A stretch of 64,000 nt of DNA from Smittium culicis (GCA_001970855.1 LSSN01004835.1:27153-91152); one strand, 5' to 3'; shown: positions 22,690 through 37,692, counted from the first letter of the stretch. Program-made: numbers and translations. The notes: a model not told the origin generated them from the sequence alone.

Positions 22690-25600
22690 ATGAACGACGA
22701 TAAAAAGGATACAAAGCAAATGCGTCTATCCCGTTTGCAAACTGTAAACGTTAGCTCTTGGAAAATAATTGACGGTAAAAAATTCTTAATAATCTCTTTT
22801 TTTTACTTACTTCGATTTTATAACTGCCTCATCCACAATACAAGCAAATTTTACCATACTCATCTCAAAATTAATCATCGCTTGATTAAGCGCCTTTTTA
22901 TCCTCCTTTCTAAACATCAAAAAAAAAGAGCTAAATTATTTATTTTCCCTTTCTTTCTTCTTATAAAACTCGCTTTTTTACGCTCTTCCCTCAATAGAAA
23001 AGTCAACCACTAAATCCCTCGACGCAAACCTTAAAAAGAATACCGGATTCATTAAAAAGTGCAAAACTAACATTAGCGCAGAAGGAATCTCCGCTTTACT
23101 AAAAGATGTTGAAACTTTACAGCTTAAAAAATACCTTAGCGAAATAGTCTCCGCAATTATTGAGGGAATATCTAAATGCTCTCTAACTGCTGACGTCAAT
23201 GCCGCTATTGATGTAAATTTCTATTAACTTTTTATTTTCAACAATATCTTTTTTTATTTTCTATTTAAACCCTACCCATCCCCACCTCATATCTACTTTA
23301 ATAGCTGATTTCTGCCCTGCACAAAAGATTCTCTCACAATTTTACCGTTGATCTGATTTCTGGAATTACTAAAGTCATTATTGGCGCTTATAGCTCCGCC
23401 AGTCAATCCATCAACTCTGAGCAAAAAGAAAAGGAAGACCTTGCTAGATTATCAAAACTCAAAGTCTACTTCAGAATTATTACTGAAATGTACATCTCTG
23501 GCCTTTTATGGGGCGTTGACTCTACTGACAACTTCCCTGACTGCTTTGATAGAAATTCTGCCTTATCTGGCGGAGTCTCTTTAGGCTCTAAATCCGATTC
23601 TTTAAAATTTAAAGAAATATCTAAAACACCGGAATACTGCATTGTATACGCTTTGCTCTATGGTTTGGTAATCATCACACTTATTTTTTTTTTTTATTTT
23701 TTACCTTCTCTATAATTCCATTTCCGATACCTAACGCCCAAAAAAAAATTTTTTACTACTCTTATTTAAGCTTAAAAACGACCCATCAATCCTCGTCAAT
23801 TTACAGTTAGCAATACATTTCTCAAAGTGCTTCAAAAAAGATTTTGGTCTATCTAACCCAACTACTGATAGCACAACTGCTGAATGCATTTTACAAATCG
23901 ACTCAATTGAAATAATAACAAAAGATCAAGTTTCAGGCATAAAAAAGCTTCTTTCCGACTACCTAGACTCTGGCTTCTCTCAGCTTAAAAAAATGATCTC
24001 TTTGCTTAAAAAGCTCGAAACTAAAAATAAAGAGCAACTCTATACAAAAGGCTCAATTAGCGATGAATTAAAACTTAAATACGACAGTTGGCTAAAACAA
24101 GTCCAAAAATTAAAATCTCTTCTGCAATCGTAATTTTATTTATCTTATTCCTTACATCCATCCGTATCGCTTGTTTTTTTTGCATAATTCTTATCCTATT
24201 TTTTTTTTATAATTACTTTATAGCTACTCTGAATGCCTGGGTAAAGAAATGATTGAGATAAAAGAGGAATCTGATGCCCCCGAAATTGGTATTAGTTTTG
24301 ATGGTGTCAACCCATCCTCTAAAGACGAGCCTACTTCCAACTGGTGGGTTGATGACGAAGAAAAATTATTCTACACTCAAATACTTGACCTAAGATCAAA
24401 AGTACCTCCAATATTATTAGAGTTCTCCTCCAAAAAAAAACTGACGCCTCAAACTCCAAACGCTGACAGTAAAAAAAACCCCTCCGATACCATCAATGAC
24501 TTGGAAAACTCTGCAGACCTAGACCCTGTCGATGTTGATGCCATAGATTACGAAGATTTTCTCAAAAAACGTGCCGACAATGTTTTAAAACAACCAATAG
24601 TTGATTCCTTTAATGATGCTGAATCCTTTGAAAAATCTTCTGAAGTAAAAGATTCTCTAGAACCTGATTCAACCATGCCCAGATTAGATACGTTATTGCT
24701 CCAGCTACCTACCCTTGCCAACCGCGAAAGAACTGATGACGCTGCCGTTGAATATTGTTTTTCGTCAGCAAAGTCTGGACATAAACGAATAATCCGTTCT
24801 TTATTAGATATTCCCAGAAAAAGACAGGACCTCATCCCATTCTACTCAAGATTTATAGCCACTCTTGACCCCTTTATACCTACCATAGGAGCTGGTGTAG
24901 TTGATGGTCTCGACAGTGAATTCAGATGGCTTATCCGCAATAGAATCAAAGACCTTTTAGAAGTTCGATTGAGAAATGCTAGATATATAAGTGAATTGAC
25001 AAAATTTAGAGTTTCCCCTCCCTTTAAAGCCGTCAGATATTGTAAAATTCTTGCAAATAATTTTACACCCCAAGATATTGAGGTTTTGTGTACTATTTTA
25101 GAAATATGCGGCAGGTTTTTACTAGCAAGCCCTGAAAGTAACCCTCACATGCTCCAAATTCTTGAAATAGTCCAAAGGAAGAAAACACATTTAAATCTAG
25201 ATCAAAGACACGTAGTCCTTATTGATAGCGCTTATTTGCAATGCTTCCCTAATTTGAATAGCCAAAGTGAAAGAGTGACTAAAAAAAGAACCGTTTTAGA
25301 AGAATATATCCGCAAGCTCATTTACGAAAAGTTATCTAAAGATACATACGACTTCGTCTTAACCCAGCTGCAAAAGCTTCCATGGGACGATAAATTCCCA
25401 TTAGATACTTGTGATGATCTTGATTCCCAATCTGTGCATAAAACTTTAATCAATGTTTTTACTAAATCTCACAAAGTTAAATACTCCACTCTACCCGTTT
25501 TAGCCATGATACTTGAGCTACTTTCTAAACACCACCCCTGGTTCCGTGTAAGAGTTGTTGATACTGTCCTTGAAAACATACGTCTTGGGCTTGAATCAAA

Positions 25601-27083
25601 CCTTTTTGTCAATAACCAACGTAGAATATCTGATGTAAAATATCTGGCCGAACTTTATGACTTTAGAGTCATCGACGCTTTTGAAGTTTTTGAAACTCTA
25701 TATCTATTGATCAACTTTGGTTATGATCAAGGAGGCGTTGATAAAAATAAAATTATACCCTTTCCAGGAAGAGAGTGCTACTTTGACAGCCCATTTGATT
25801 ACTTTAGGATAAGATTAGTATGTACAATACTAGCAATTTGTGGGTCAGGCTTTCAAAGCGAGCAAAACAAAGCATACTTGCAGATATTTCTGGCCTTTTT
25901 TGAACTTTATATCCTATCAAAAAGTCTACCTATCCCTCTAGATATTAAAAACATGGTTGATGAAATATATTTAAAGTTAAGGCCAAATAAAGGTATCCAT
26001 GACACCTGGAACGAGGCTGCTATTTCATTGGAAAAAGTTATTCAAATCAATCAACAATTTATTAAATCTAAAATCGTTGATAAAAAAAATGAATCTGGTA
26101 AATTTTCAAGCCTCTCATTTTTCTTTTCCTTGATAACATTTTTTATATATTTCTAGTTTTATAATCAGTGCTAATTTTTTTTCATCTTGGTTTCTATTCT
26201 AGATAACCACGCTTTAAAAATTCAAGCCAAATCTTTGCCTGAAGATGATATTAAGGGTCCTGTTTCTGATACTGCTGAACCTATTGGTACGCTATTTAAT
26301 CCAAATAATAATTGTCATATATTTATTAACCTTTTGTTTTTATTTATAGATGGGTCTAAAACGATCGTGGTTTCTGAGACAGCTGTTCAAGATACTACAT
26401 CGATTGTTGAAAATGATGATGAAAATTCAAATTCCAACGCTGAGGATAACGACGAATCTTCTGAATCACTCGACGAAGACGATGAAAATCTCAAAGAACA
26501 ATTTGGCGAATCTAATCCAGCTGATGGCTCTAATGAAAACTCCGACGTTGTTGTACTTAGACCTCAGCAAAAATCAGAAGATTCTTGGCAAGCCATACAA
26601 GAGGCAAAAGATTTTGACAATGAACTGCAAAAGATGTTTTTAGAATCTTTGAGTTCTAGAAAATTAGAACGCAACACACCGTTGGATATGGCAATACCTC
26701 TGCAACTCAGAGATCGAAAAACTAGCAATGTTTTACCCTTAGGAGTTTCCAAAGATAGCTCGGGATCCAATCGCCCAATTAAACAAATTGCTGGGCAAAA
26801 ATATGAGCCTATCATTACGCCAGCTAGTATTGGTGACACTCAAGAAAATAAAACTGGCATTAAATTTTCTCTGCTTACTGGTAAAAAGCAAAAGCCTGTA
26901 ATAAAAAGTCTATTGGTCCCTGAAACATCTAGTTTTGTTTTGAAAACAAGAGCTCACCAAATAGAGGCACAGCAAGAAAAAGAAAGGTTAAACCAGCTAG
27001 TATTAAACTACGAAACTCAAAATATATCCACGCCCCAATCTTCAATAATCAATAAGCCAATAAGCTTTAAAAGGCAAAAATAG
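22690..27083 (+). CDS. NMD2: Nonsense-mediated decay factor UPF2
   Basis: UPF2 bridges UPF1 and UPF3 in nonsense-mediated mRNA decay. Seven exons with GT-AG borders and matching phases: 22690-22774, 22998-23212, 23305-23667, 23771-24129, 24224-26097, 26203-26286, 26350-27083, for 1237 residues (human about 1270, yeast about 1090). Residues about 35-60 contain SLDANLKKNTGFIKKCKT, the conserved lead into the first MIF4G domain. Two further MIF4G domains lie in the long fifth exon. An acidic Asp/Glu/Ser block sits near residues 1014-1050. The C-terminal UPF1-binding region has LESLSSRKLERNTPLDMAIP, FSLLTGKK and RLNQLVLNYE. The start ATG 22690 is chosen because the open frame upstream is pyrimidine-rich and unlike UPF2; a longer N-terminus is not excluded. 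The fourth exon could instead begin at 23807, 36 nt later and in frame, but the longer version fits the family better. Confidence 0.93.
26287..26349 (+). other. NMD2: 63-nt stop-free intron in UPF2
   Basis: The segment GTACGC...TTTATAG has consensus borders, joins P-I-D-G-S-K cleanly, and encodes a hydrophobic stretch out of keeping with the acidic linker around it. Because it is 21 codons with no stop, retention would leave the frame intact. Confidence 0.7.
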
Positions 27084-28600
27084 TGTTATTATTTGATGAA
27101 AAAATCTAACCCTAAAAGAAAAACAATAATTTAAAAGGTAATAGCCCTATTTTTTTGTTGACAATTTTGTTTCCGGGTTATTTCTTGAATTTATAGTAGA
27201 CGCATTAATCTAATGATAGTATCATATCAGCCAAAGCAACGCTCTTGTTTTTGTTATTACTCGCGACGGATAGCTAACTGCTTTATTTAAAAAAAAAATT
27301 ATGATGATAAAATGAGACGAGATGAAATGAGTTGTACCTTTAGCATTTTTTAAGATATCAAATCTAAAAATACTTTTATTTCAGGCTTTAGCCTTCTCCT
27401 ATCACCCCCATTTTGAAATTAAACATAATGATTTCAATAAAACTAGCATCTTAATATTTTTCAATTTAATATGAAAAAAATTTCAATTAGACGTTGCATC
27501 ATCATTAATAGCTAAAACTATTATATAAGTTTAGCTCATCGCCTGTAAAAAATTCCAATTATTTTCAGATACATTTCACCATAAAAAATTATCTAAAAAT
27601 CGAAATTCTCATCAACTATTGATTATTAAATTATATTTCTATCAATATTATTCGAACATAATCACAGTTTCTTTATTCTCTTTTTAATTATAAAAGTCAA
27701 AAATGAAACCAATACTTCACGTTACGTAGCAAGGAAAGAAAATAATGATAAAAATAACTCATCTCCATCCTTTCTCCGCACATTATTGTCTCTATGCCTT
27801 TGATTATGCTTATAAATATATTCCGGAGTAAAATACGGATAACTACACATCCTGGATTAATAAAATATAAATATATTGATATTTTTTGTTTAATGACTTT
27901 ATAAATAGCAATACTTTAATTTTTCGTTCCCTGAAATTATTATTTTACTAGCATTGGTGTAATCGCATTCTTTTTTTGAATTTACCCTGATTTGAAAAAA
28001 ATGAATTTTACTGTGACAAAATTATTAACTAAAAATTCTTTACTTTTCAATTCAAAAACATACTCAAAATGTTTACACTAAACAACACCAATATTTAAAT
28101 AAAGCCTTTGGTCAAAAATTTACATTTTTTTGTATATGTAAACAAAATGCTATGCGAGCTTTGTTTTTTTCAATATAAACTAATGTAGTTTATATCATAT
28201 ATCTGAATACAGAAATATCATATGGGATATTCTTGTGAGGCAGAACTTTCATTTCTTAGAAATTACATTTTCTAATGTGAATTAGGTAAAGCTATTAGTT
28301 TTATCAGATAATTCATTCGATGATAGTTTCTAATAGAATTTAAAAGCAAAAGTTAAAATGGTGGGTAGGAAATCTCTAACTGTAAAAGCTTCGCTCCTCG
28401 AAATAATCTCTCAAATATATATAATTATAAATACATTTATTATGACTTTTAATACCCACCAGGATTTATGTTTATATTTGCGATTTAAAATATCTTTTAT
28501 ATATATTAAAAAAAATCATATTATAAATTTACCACGTATTTTAATGAAAATAAATCCAAATTGCTTAAAAAAATATACTAACAAAAGAAATTTCTAAATT
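27084..28600. other. Intergenic DNA downstream of UPF2
   Basis: AT-rich DNA with no exon-like or ORF-like signal that I can support. A 79-codon frame at 28358-28597 is Ile/Lys/Asn-rich and looks like chance. Confidence 0.5.
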
Positions 28601-30253
28601 TAATAACATTTTGATATGTATCTATAAATATAGTATTTAGTTATACAATACCACATAATACTGAAGATAAATATAGCTTTGTATAATATTATTTAGTAGT
28701 TAAATAATTGGTCAATGAGTTCACCTTTTATATAAAAAAATATAAATTGCTAAAATAAAACACATTACATAATCAAAAATAAAAACAAATTTTATGCGTA
28801 TGTGATTTTTTTTTTTTAGTATAAAGCTTTTTTTTGTATGTTCTTTTATCCGATACGAGATTTTGATTTCTCAAATATTACTGAATCCTTCATTTTCATT
28901 AAATTTACCGGCTTCAAGTTGATAAAATATATTATATGAATTTAAGGATAGAAATATATACATGTTTTTTACTCTTTTTAGTGATTTTTTTTATACTAAT
29001 TGATTATTATAAGTTTTATTATTCATAATATTCAGCCCTGTATATTTATTCATATATCATTAATTGAATACTAAGAGAATTAGACCTATGAATTTTAATT
29101 CTAAAGCAAGTTGAAGCCTAATAATGAGCTTTTTTTTAATCCTATACTAATTACCGTCTATTGAATTTAATTGGTTAACATAATTTATATATCAAAGTTA
29201 TTAAATGATTGATTAATTAGCGAGTCTCAATGTACTTTTTTTTCTCTTAATGCTACATTTATTGGAGCTTTGATTTCAAAAATAACGATAATAATAAAAA
29301 TAATAATAATAATCAAAATATGCACTAATTTTTTAATTTTTTATCTATATATCATATGAATCTCTATTTTAATTACTCTTTTTTTTTCTGTAATTGCTTC
29401 AGATAAAGTATTTTAAGATAAATTTATTTAAAATAATAAAATAAAAACACAATAAAATAATATTTTTTTAATTCTTAATAAATATCAAGTTTAAAATTTT
29501 TAGAGATTTTGCTAAAAAATAATTCCTACCACAATATACTCAGTTAATTTATCTGCTAGATTTTTAACATTAAATATGTATTCTAATATCATAATTAGAT
29601 TAAATAATATTTATAATAAATTAATATCATATTAATTATATGAGAAAGTTTTTAATTTAATTATTATTAAGAAAAAATATGAAATAAACTTGATATAAGT
29701 AATTCGCGTTATTTTTATACTAACATTTAGTTTTTATAGCATATTTTTGATTTATAAATTATAAATAGAATAAAGATTTAATTATTTATTAAATTCTACG
29801 TTTAAACCTATTCTAGTATAATTAAATAAATTATGTTAAAAAAAGAATGTGATTTAAAAATTATATTAAATCCAGTTTCTGAAATTTCTATAAAGTTACC
29901 AAAATCATAGCCTTCATATATAGGTATAATAATTTTGAATACCTTTACTCTATTAATTTTTTAAATACACTTTGCTGTTAATAATTATTATTTTAATTTC
30001 TGTGCTGAATAGATTATTTTGAGCTAAGCTATAAAAATAAGAAATATTAGGCTGAAACTCAGTTTCAATGTTTTGAAGGTTATACAATTTCCGAGTTTTT
30101 CTTTTTTTGCATAATCTCTGGTTATTAATTGATCAAAATATATAATTTTTTATTTTTATATATTTTTCTGATTTGAATAATTTTCATTACATTCTGAGTT
30201 TTAACCAGATTGGATTTATATCAAAAAAAAAAACTTATTCTAAGCGCCTATTG

Positions 30254-30278
30254 AAAAAAAAAAAAAAAAAAAAAAAAC
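30254..30278 (+). repeat. Poly(A) run, 25 nt
   Basis: Uninterrupted A homopolymer inside the AT-rich desert. Confidence 0.8.
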
Positions 30279-31523
30279 AATATATAAAAATATTGACTTG
30301 TATTATAATCTAAAATATTGTATTTTTTTTCAAATTATCTGAATATCACTTAAACAAGTCTTATTTTGAAAGCGTTTATAATATTATATATAAATATAAA
30401 TTTTAATTGGAAATCCTGCCTGATTTTATCTATTATACGACTTTTTTTTTTCATAGTATAATTGTGAATCCGCTCTCTATTTGTTTAATATAAAATAAGA
30501 TTTGACGATTTTGAGAATTTATTCCAAGATTTATAATAATACTATTAATTCTACAATATTCATTATCTTGATTAAATTTAGATTACCAAGCCATTCGAAT
30601 TTATTTTTTTATTTATGTCGATTAACCAAATATCTGACTACAATATTTATTTTACCACTATAAATTGTGCTATATAATTATTGATTATTTTATATGGACT
30701 GAGTCTGCAAGTATTTCATTTATTGGCGATTCGAAAATTTTTTAATATCAATAAATTTTATTTTAAAGTTTTTTTAATCAGGGAATGTTTTATAAGCGAA
30801 TATTCCGATAAAAAGAGCTTATAAATATACATTCAAGAATACAATTTATAATAAAAAATTTTTATATATGAAAGTCTTTTGGCAAAATCTTTGGGTAAAA
30901 AAAACAGTTATTTCTTTAATTTAAATTTTTTTTATGGAAAAAATGATTTTCAACTGTTATTCAATTAGCTTCACAAAAATTAAAATTAAAAAGTTTTAAA
31001 TGATACTATAAGTATTTAATTTGAAGTTAAATGTTGCTATTTACACATATTTAGTATATCTAATAGCAATTTATATGTCAAAGTTATTAAAAATTTAAAT
31101 TAATGATCATATTTGATTAGTATAAAATATAAAAAAAAATTTTTAAGAATTTTGAAGACCAAATAAAATTTAAATTAGTCGACAAAAATAAATAACTAAT
31201 CCTGAAATAAATCGTTAATTGAGAATTTGAATAAAAACTTGAGTGTGTTATATAACAAGGAGAATATAGTGATTGATACTTTTTTTTTTTAGAAATAAAC
31301 TATTTATGAAAATATTTACGCATTATAAATTAGTGGTTTTTTAATTATTAGAATTAGTCATTAAAAATTTTAATTTATATTTTAGTAATATTTATTGTTT
31401 TTGTATCAGATATACCCATTAAAATTTTCGGTACTATTAAATTTGTCTCTGATATAACATAAAATTATTGGCTAAAAAATTCTGGTAGTATTAAATTTAA
31501 AAAATTGAAAATATTTATAACTA

Positions 31524-31557
31524 ATTTTATTTTATTTTATTTTATTTTATTTTATTT
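31524..31557 (+). repeat. (ATTTT)n microsatellite
   Basis: Nearly seven tandem copies of ATTTT. Confidence 0.85.
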
Positions 31558-34500
31558 CTGAATAATTTGTATTACTATCTAAATTGCAATTTTTAAAAAT
31601 TTAAAAATTTAATATTTAGATTTCATCAGACAATTATATACTATAATTTACGATCTATAATAAATAAAAAATCTTTTTATGATTATACATTCAATAAGTT
31701 TCAGAATAAATATTCCGAATGATTAAAAAAAATTCTTAAAGTTTTAATACTACTCCGAATTTCAACGAGATTTTTTTATTAAGGTTCTCATCAATTCAGT
31801 TAAAATGATTTAATCAGATCTATTAATATTTAATTGATAAAATATTACCCATATAAATTTTACTAGTTTTTATTTTTATTAAAGCTCATAATTATTTTTA
31901 ATTTCTAATTTTATATATTTGACGTTTAATTATAATTTATATAGATATTAAGTGTTTATTTGTCTTTATAAAAAAATTAAAATGCCTCAATATTCTTCAG
32001 GAGAGAGAAAATATTCTATAAAATAATTTTAAACAATTTCTCTATGGTTTTCTTAAAAATCTATTACTATGTTTTTTCGGTTATTAAAAGTATTACAACG
32101 TAATTTTAAGATTTTATAAAATTAATAAATATTTATAATTTATAGTTTTGAAATTTTTTTAAGAGCGTATAAATTGAAAGATTTAAAAATATTATAATTA
32201 AATAAAGCCAAAAATAAATATTTAAATCACTAATAAAAACTCAATCATCTAAAAAATTTTTTTAATGGACAATATAGACTAAAATAAATTTTGAATGATA
32301 TAAATATAAAATTTCATAAAGATATTATATTCGATTTAATTTTAGTTTACGATAAATCATTATATGATAAATTTAATAGTAAATATTTAAAATTAAGTGT
32401 CAATTGAATTTACCAGTTTAGTTAAAGCATTTTTTTTTCAAAATATATAGTCCCGAAAACTTTTTATTTTTATATAATTTACAATTAGTATTTTAAATAT
32501 TGACTTTTAATTCTTAAAGATAGGTGTATACTGTTATTTTATTAAATGTAATTTATGTTAAAATCGCTCATTTAAATATCAAAAGTAACGTTTTAAATTT
32601 ATTCAAAACTCAAAATTATCCCTATAATATGAATTAAAAATAATCCATACTAACAGAGATTAAATCAATATTCTTAATATTCAAAGCTCTTACTATAAAA
32701 AATAAATTGAGCTATACATACATGCTTTTTTATATAAGATAATATGACTATCATTAATAATGAACTTTAAAAAAATCTCATTAGGGTTAGCTCAAATTAT
32801 TTTTGCGTTAATATTTTTTAATTTTAAAATTTATACAGCATTATGAGCAAAAAAAAAATTTTAAGCTTATTAATACAGATTTAAATTTCAAGGCAGTTTT
32901 TTATTATCACAATATTTATGTAGCTAATAAAAATCAATGGTAAATGAATAGAGGTGATCAAAATATATTAATTATAATAGAAAAAAATTACTAAAATAAT
33001 ATTGAAATCTAATGAGTTGTTTAAATTCCATGTATAAATCTAAAAACGGGGTTTAAAAGATTTATCTGTGAATGTTAATTATAATTATAACCTATGTATT
33101 TATTTCAACTTTAACACATTTAATGATAGCGATAGATACTTTTTAAGATTCAATAAAAATAAATATAAAAATCTCATATTAAAAATTTTGATTAATGAAA
33201 AAATAAATATTAAATATAACTATTAAAAAAATTGGAAAATCAAATAAAAAATCAATATATATTTAATATGTTTTATTATCAAGTAAAATGATATAAAATT
33301 ATTTCTATTTAATTATATGTATTTTTTGAATCTTTAAATATTTAAGAAAATTCATATTATAACATTATCATTAAATTTTTGGGGAAAAAAACTTGCATAA
33401 ATTTGAAATGTAACTAAATAAATTTTTATAATATAATCAATCTATTTATTTTACTTTCGTAATCCAATTAATTAAAATAATATTTGAAATTCTACAAAAA
33501 AAAAATTATGTAAAGAAATTATAAAATTGTATTATTTTGATATTAGGATCATTATTATTATTATATTTCTAAATACATAATTAATAAATTCTACCGTTAA
33601 TTTAAAAAACTAAATATAACTTACTTATTTTAATTATATGGTAATGAAATATAAAATTAAAATAATCAGTTCCTATATTCGAATATAATTATAATAGTAA
33701 TTTAATCAACTCGCTAATGATGAAAAAGTACCTTATAGGTAATTAGGTATTACAAAAAAGATCAAAATTATAAAAAGGATTTCATTTTATCAAATTAAAA
33801 TTGATAAATTTAAATAAATACAAAATTATGAAAAAAAATTAAAAACTATTTTAATTTTTTTCAAATTTTCTACATAGATTGACTCTTTTGAATTTTTCAA
33901 AGTTAATGTACTCAAAATTATGTATAAAAGTACATAATGATATTTTGTATATTTTAAATGATTTTTTAGCATTAATAATATATCTATTACTTTTATTGGG
34001 AAATTATAAAATAAAAATCTTAAAATTGTATCTGACTTGCTAATAAAAAACAAAAGCTTACTTTAAAATAGCTTCTAAATAAATAAGATTTTATTATACT
34101 AGAATCTCAGTTTTTTTATTTCTATAATACTTTTTTCTATTTATTCAACTGAATTTAGTGTTATTTAAGAACTTTTAAATGATTATATTTTAAAGTAGAA
34201 GTCTGATATATATTATATTATATCGAGATTTTATTTATACTTATAAATAAAACTAATCTAAGTCATAATTTTTGAAAACTAAAGTTTTATAAATCAAAGA
34301 GAATATTAGAAAAAAAATTTTTTTTTGAGGAGGGTTTTTGAATAAGAAATCAATTAAATTTAAAGTAGTAGGGAAACTTCATTTAAAAGAAATTGTATAT
34401 TATCTATACAATTTAATTTTAAAAATAGCTTAATTTTAGAAATAACACTTGTTTATTTCAATTTTATAAATATTAAAAGTACTAAAATTTTTTTGATAAA

Positions 34501-34949
34501 GCACTAATTTTTATTTGTTATCAATACTGGGATAAAATAAACTATTAGAATATTTTGCAAAGGCATTGTTTTTAACTAATAAGTTGGTTAATATCTTTAA
34601 ATGATTATTGCCATCAGACTAAATCGAATAGTTTATTTGATAGAAATTTCTTTTGTACTTTAAAGCAAAAGATATTTTTTTGTTCAAATAAAAATATGAT
34701 GGAGAAAATCATCGTCCATCAATATGATTTTCTATATGCGAGATGAGTTTTTTTATTTTAAATATTTTATACTCATCAAATTTACTCTTAATATTAAAAC
34801 TCTTAATATAATTTTATTGAATATATTATCAGACTCTAGCTGTATATTTATCTAATTTATATTTATAAATAATTTTAGTTGAAAAAAAAAGTCACGCTTT
34901 TTATAATGATCTAGTATGCTTTTGATTTTAGGAAGACAGAAAACTAAAT

Positions 34950-37692
34950 ATATAGAACGTTGAGTACTACATAATTTATAAAATTTATCATTTTCCATCT
35001 AAAAAAATTTTTTTATTAAAAAAGTACAACAAAATAAAACAAGAGTCAGATTTCTAGATGGGATGGATAACTTTTTCTTAGAGACGTTACTTTCTATTGT
35101 GGGTTGAATAAACAAGTTTTATTTCAGGTAATTTATTCGATGTCATTATATAATGAAGTTTACAACTAAAATTAAAGCTGTTGAGTAGAGGAAATTTAAT
35201 AAAAAAAATCGTTGCTCGAAATACTCTTACAAGTATTAAATATAATTGCTTTCTTTGAATTTTCTAATGGGATTTTACGGGATTCTTTGTGAATAAAGTA
35301 CTTTTATGCGTAAAGAGTTACAGTGTATAAAAACTCGTATTCAACTATTACCGAGTAAAAAAAAACTTGACTTTTCAAACATATAGTAATTTCAATTTTG
35401 AACTAAGTAAACAGAAATAGATCAACTCGTTTTCAGTCCAGCAAATAATGTTAATGATTTTAATAGTTCCATGCCAATAGTATTATTCAGGAACAAAGTG
35501 CCCACTTCATTCAGATACTGCCATTTGAGGTATAGAAGATAGACAGAGCATTTAGTCCAATAGATCAGTGAGTGAATAAGATACTATTTTCGTTAAGAGT
35601 TTTCCATATAATTTTAGTATTATTTTACATAATTCACAATTACAACACAATTGGCAAAATAAAAACGGCGTTTTTCAAGATAATAAACGGCGATTTATTA
35701 TGTATAACAATTGTGTATTTGGGAGATTATTTCGAGGAGTAGAACTTTTCTTTTTTAAAATTTTCTTACTTTGTAGCGTTACAATTACTTTTTAATCGAT
35801 TTAGTAATTATCATCGAATGAATTTTGATACATCCAATAAGATTACCTAATAAAATAATCAAACAGAATGTCTAAGAAATAGAGTTCCTAATCTCTTCAG
35901 AATACCCCGTTTACTATACATCTCAGCTATGGTAAAAGACAAGCAGTTATAAGCGAAAATAAGGATTGTTTATACTTATTTTTCAAACGGGATAGCTTGC
36001 ACTTATATGATGCAAGTATAATAAATTAAATAGTTATTTCAAGGAATGGTGAATGTTTTTATTTTAGATATAAATATCATCAAGTTAAGTGTGCTAAGGT
36101 TGTAAAAGCAAATATAGCTGTTTGGATCGCCAGTTTGATTCTGAAATCACTACAGTTTAATTATAGGAAGAGATGTATTCTCGAGCGCTGGAATGATAAG
36201 ACTAGAACGATTGATGTTCAAAAATCATTTTAAAGTGTTTTCTTCAGAACAACAATGAGGTTGGCTGCGAGTATTGCTTTGAACATAGAATACGTCGGAA
36301 ACACGTAAAGCTATAATTTAAGCCAATAAATCGAAAAACAAGCCTCTATTTGTTTTGGGAGTAAAGTTGAGATTTACCCAGGCTGTTGTTATTGGACATT
36401 TGTTACAGCTAGGATTTTGTGGAGGGCAGCATTATGTAATATTCAATATCCGTAGGTAAAATCAAAGGTCAAATTGGTAATAAATTATGTGCACTAAATG
36501 TTTAGTCTGATATCTAAGCAAAGATTCTACTATTAAAGTGAATATCTAAAGGTATAGATAAGGGTCTACCATTTCTTCTAACTTTTAGGCCTTTGCTCTG
36601 ACATCAAGGCTGTTGCTTCGGCCACTTTCATATTTTTTCTAAAAATATCATATAGATTAAGATACGTAAAATCTCATTTTACCAAACTAATTCTCTTTTA
36701 TACATGCAAGTACGTTATCACATCATATTCAATATTTAACAGTGAGCCCAGTCTATTGATTTTCGGATGAAAAACGTATATGATATTTACGCACGCCCCT
36801 TCGTCTAAAAAACTTAAAAAAAACATTCAAAAGCTCATTTCTTGTATAAAGTGATATGGTCTTATTTTTTACTCGATTCCAGTTATAAGGATAAGGATTT
36901 TAATATGTGGTTACCTTATGGGTTTCTGACTTATAATACTGGCAGTGTATTATAGATATTTTCTGAGTTTTATGCAAGGTCAATGTGATACTCAAAAGAG
37001 ATGGAAATTTAAATAATAATCAAAGTTTTGAGCTCTAAAAAGAAATCTACCAGTTACTAGGTATCTCAAGCTAAAATACAGCTAATAAGAGAGTGTATAG
37101 GGCGTGCGATGGTGTATACTACTTCACAAAAAAGTCGTATGTTATTTTCATACTAGAAGTGCAAACCTTATATTTCTGTATAAAGTACACAGTTGTAGAG
37201 ATATCTGTACAAGCGATGATATCTACTGTATTATACTTTAGGGAGGATGAGATTTTAGAGAAGCTGCATGTGGGGAATATATTAATATTCTTATTATAGC
37301 AAATACTCTACAGCCAAAGAAAAGCATATGCAGGTTATGTGCTTGTTGACGTTTTTCCCGGTTAAAAATAATCACCTTTAAAACAACAATCAATTAAAAT
37401 AGTCAATAAAAGCATTCGAGTTGAAGAAAAAGAACTTACCAAACTAGAAAATTTTTTTCTAATTTTATTGAAACTAATTGTTTCCCTTTTAAGAAATTAA
37501 TACTAAGCTTTTTGTTTATATATGAAAGATTTTATACTCCACAACTTCCTTTCCTAAACTGTGTTAATCTTTATCTCCAAATAATATTATAATATCAAAC
37601 CTTCACACACACAGATCATTTTTATCTGTAATCTTTCGTGTAATATAATACATTCTTCACATTCAGCACATACTGTGCTTTACAATCACAAA
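34950..37692. other. Intergenic region upstream of INO80
   Basis: GC content is visibly higher than in the adjacent desert (22 of 60 at 36361), and scattered short readable fragments occur, such as a plus-strand LIIGRDVF stretch near 36158. These suggest decayed mobile-element or gene remains, but I could not identify any family. No CCAAT cluster comparable to the other promoters is seen here. Confidence 0.4.

Larger units (their letters stand above)
28600..34950. other. Ultra-AT-rich gene desert
   Basis: Three 60-base lines counted by eye (31921, 32341, 33241) hold 8, 8 and 6 G+C. One line in the flank (36361) holds 22. There is one frame above 70 codons (33826-34053), with no family resemblance. 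It contains an A25 run (30254-30278) and an ATTTT microsatellite (31524-31557). I see no transposon ends or conserved protein remains. Candidate explanations are a centromere-like core or heavily mutated repeats; the sequence alone does not decide. Confidence 0.6.

Noticed and set aside
36150..36260. LIIGRDVF-like stretch suggesting a Ty3/gypsy protease
   Set aside because: Nearby frames are broken and no reverse transcriptase, integrase or LTR could be recognised.
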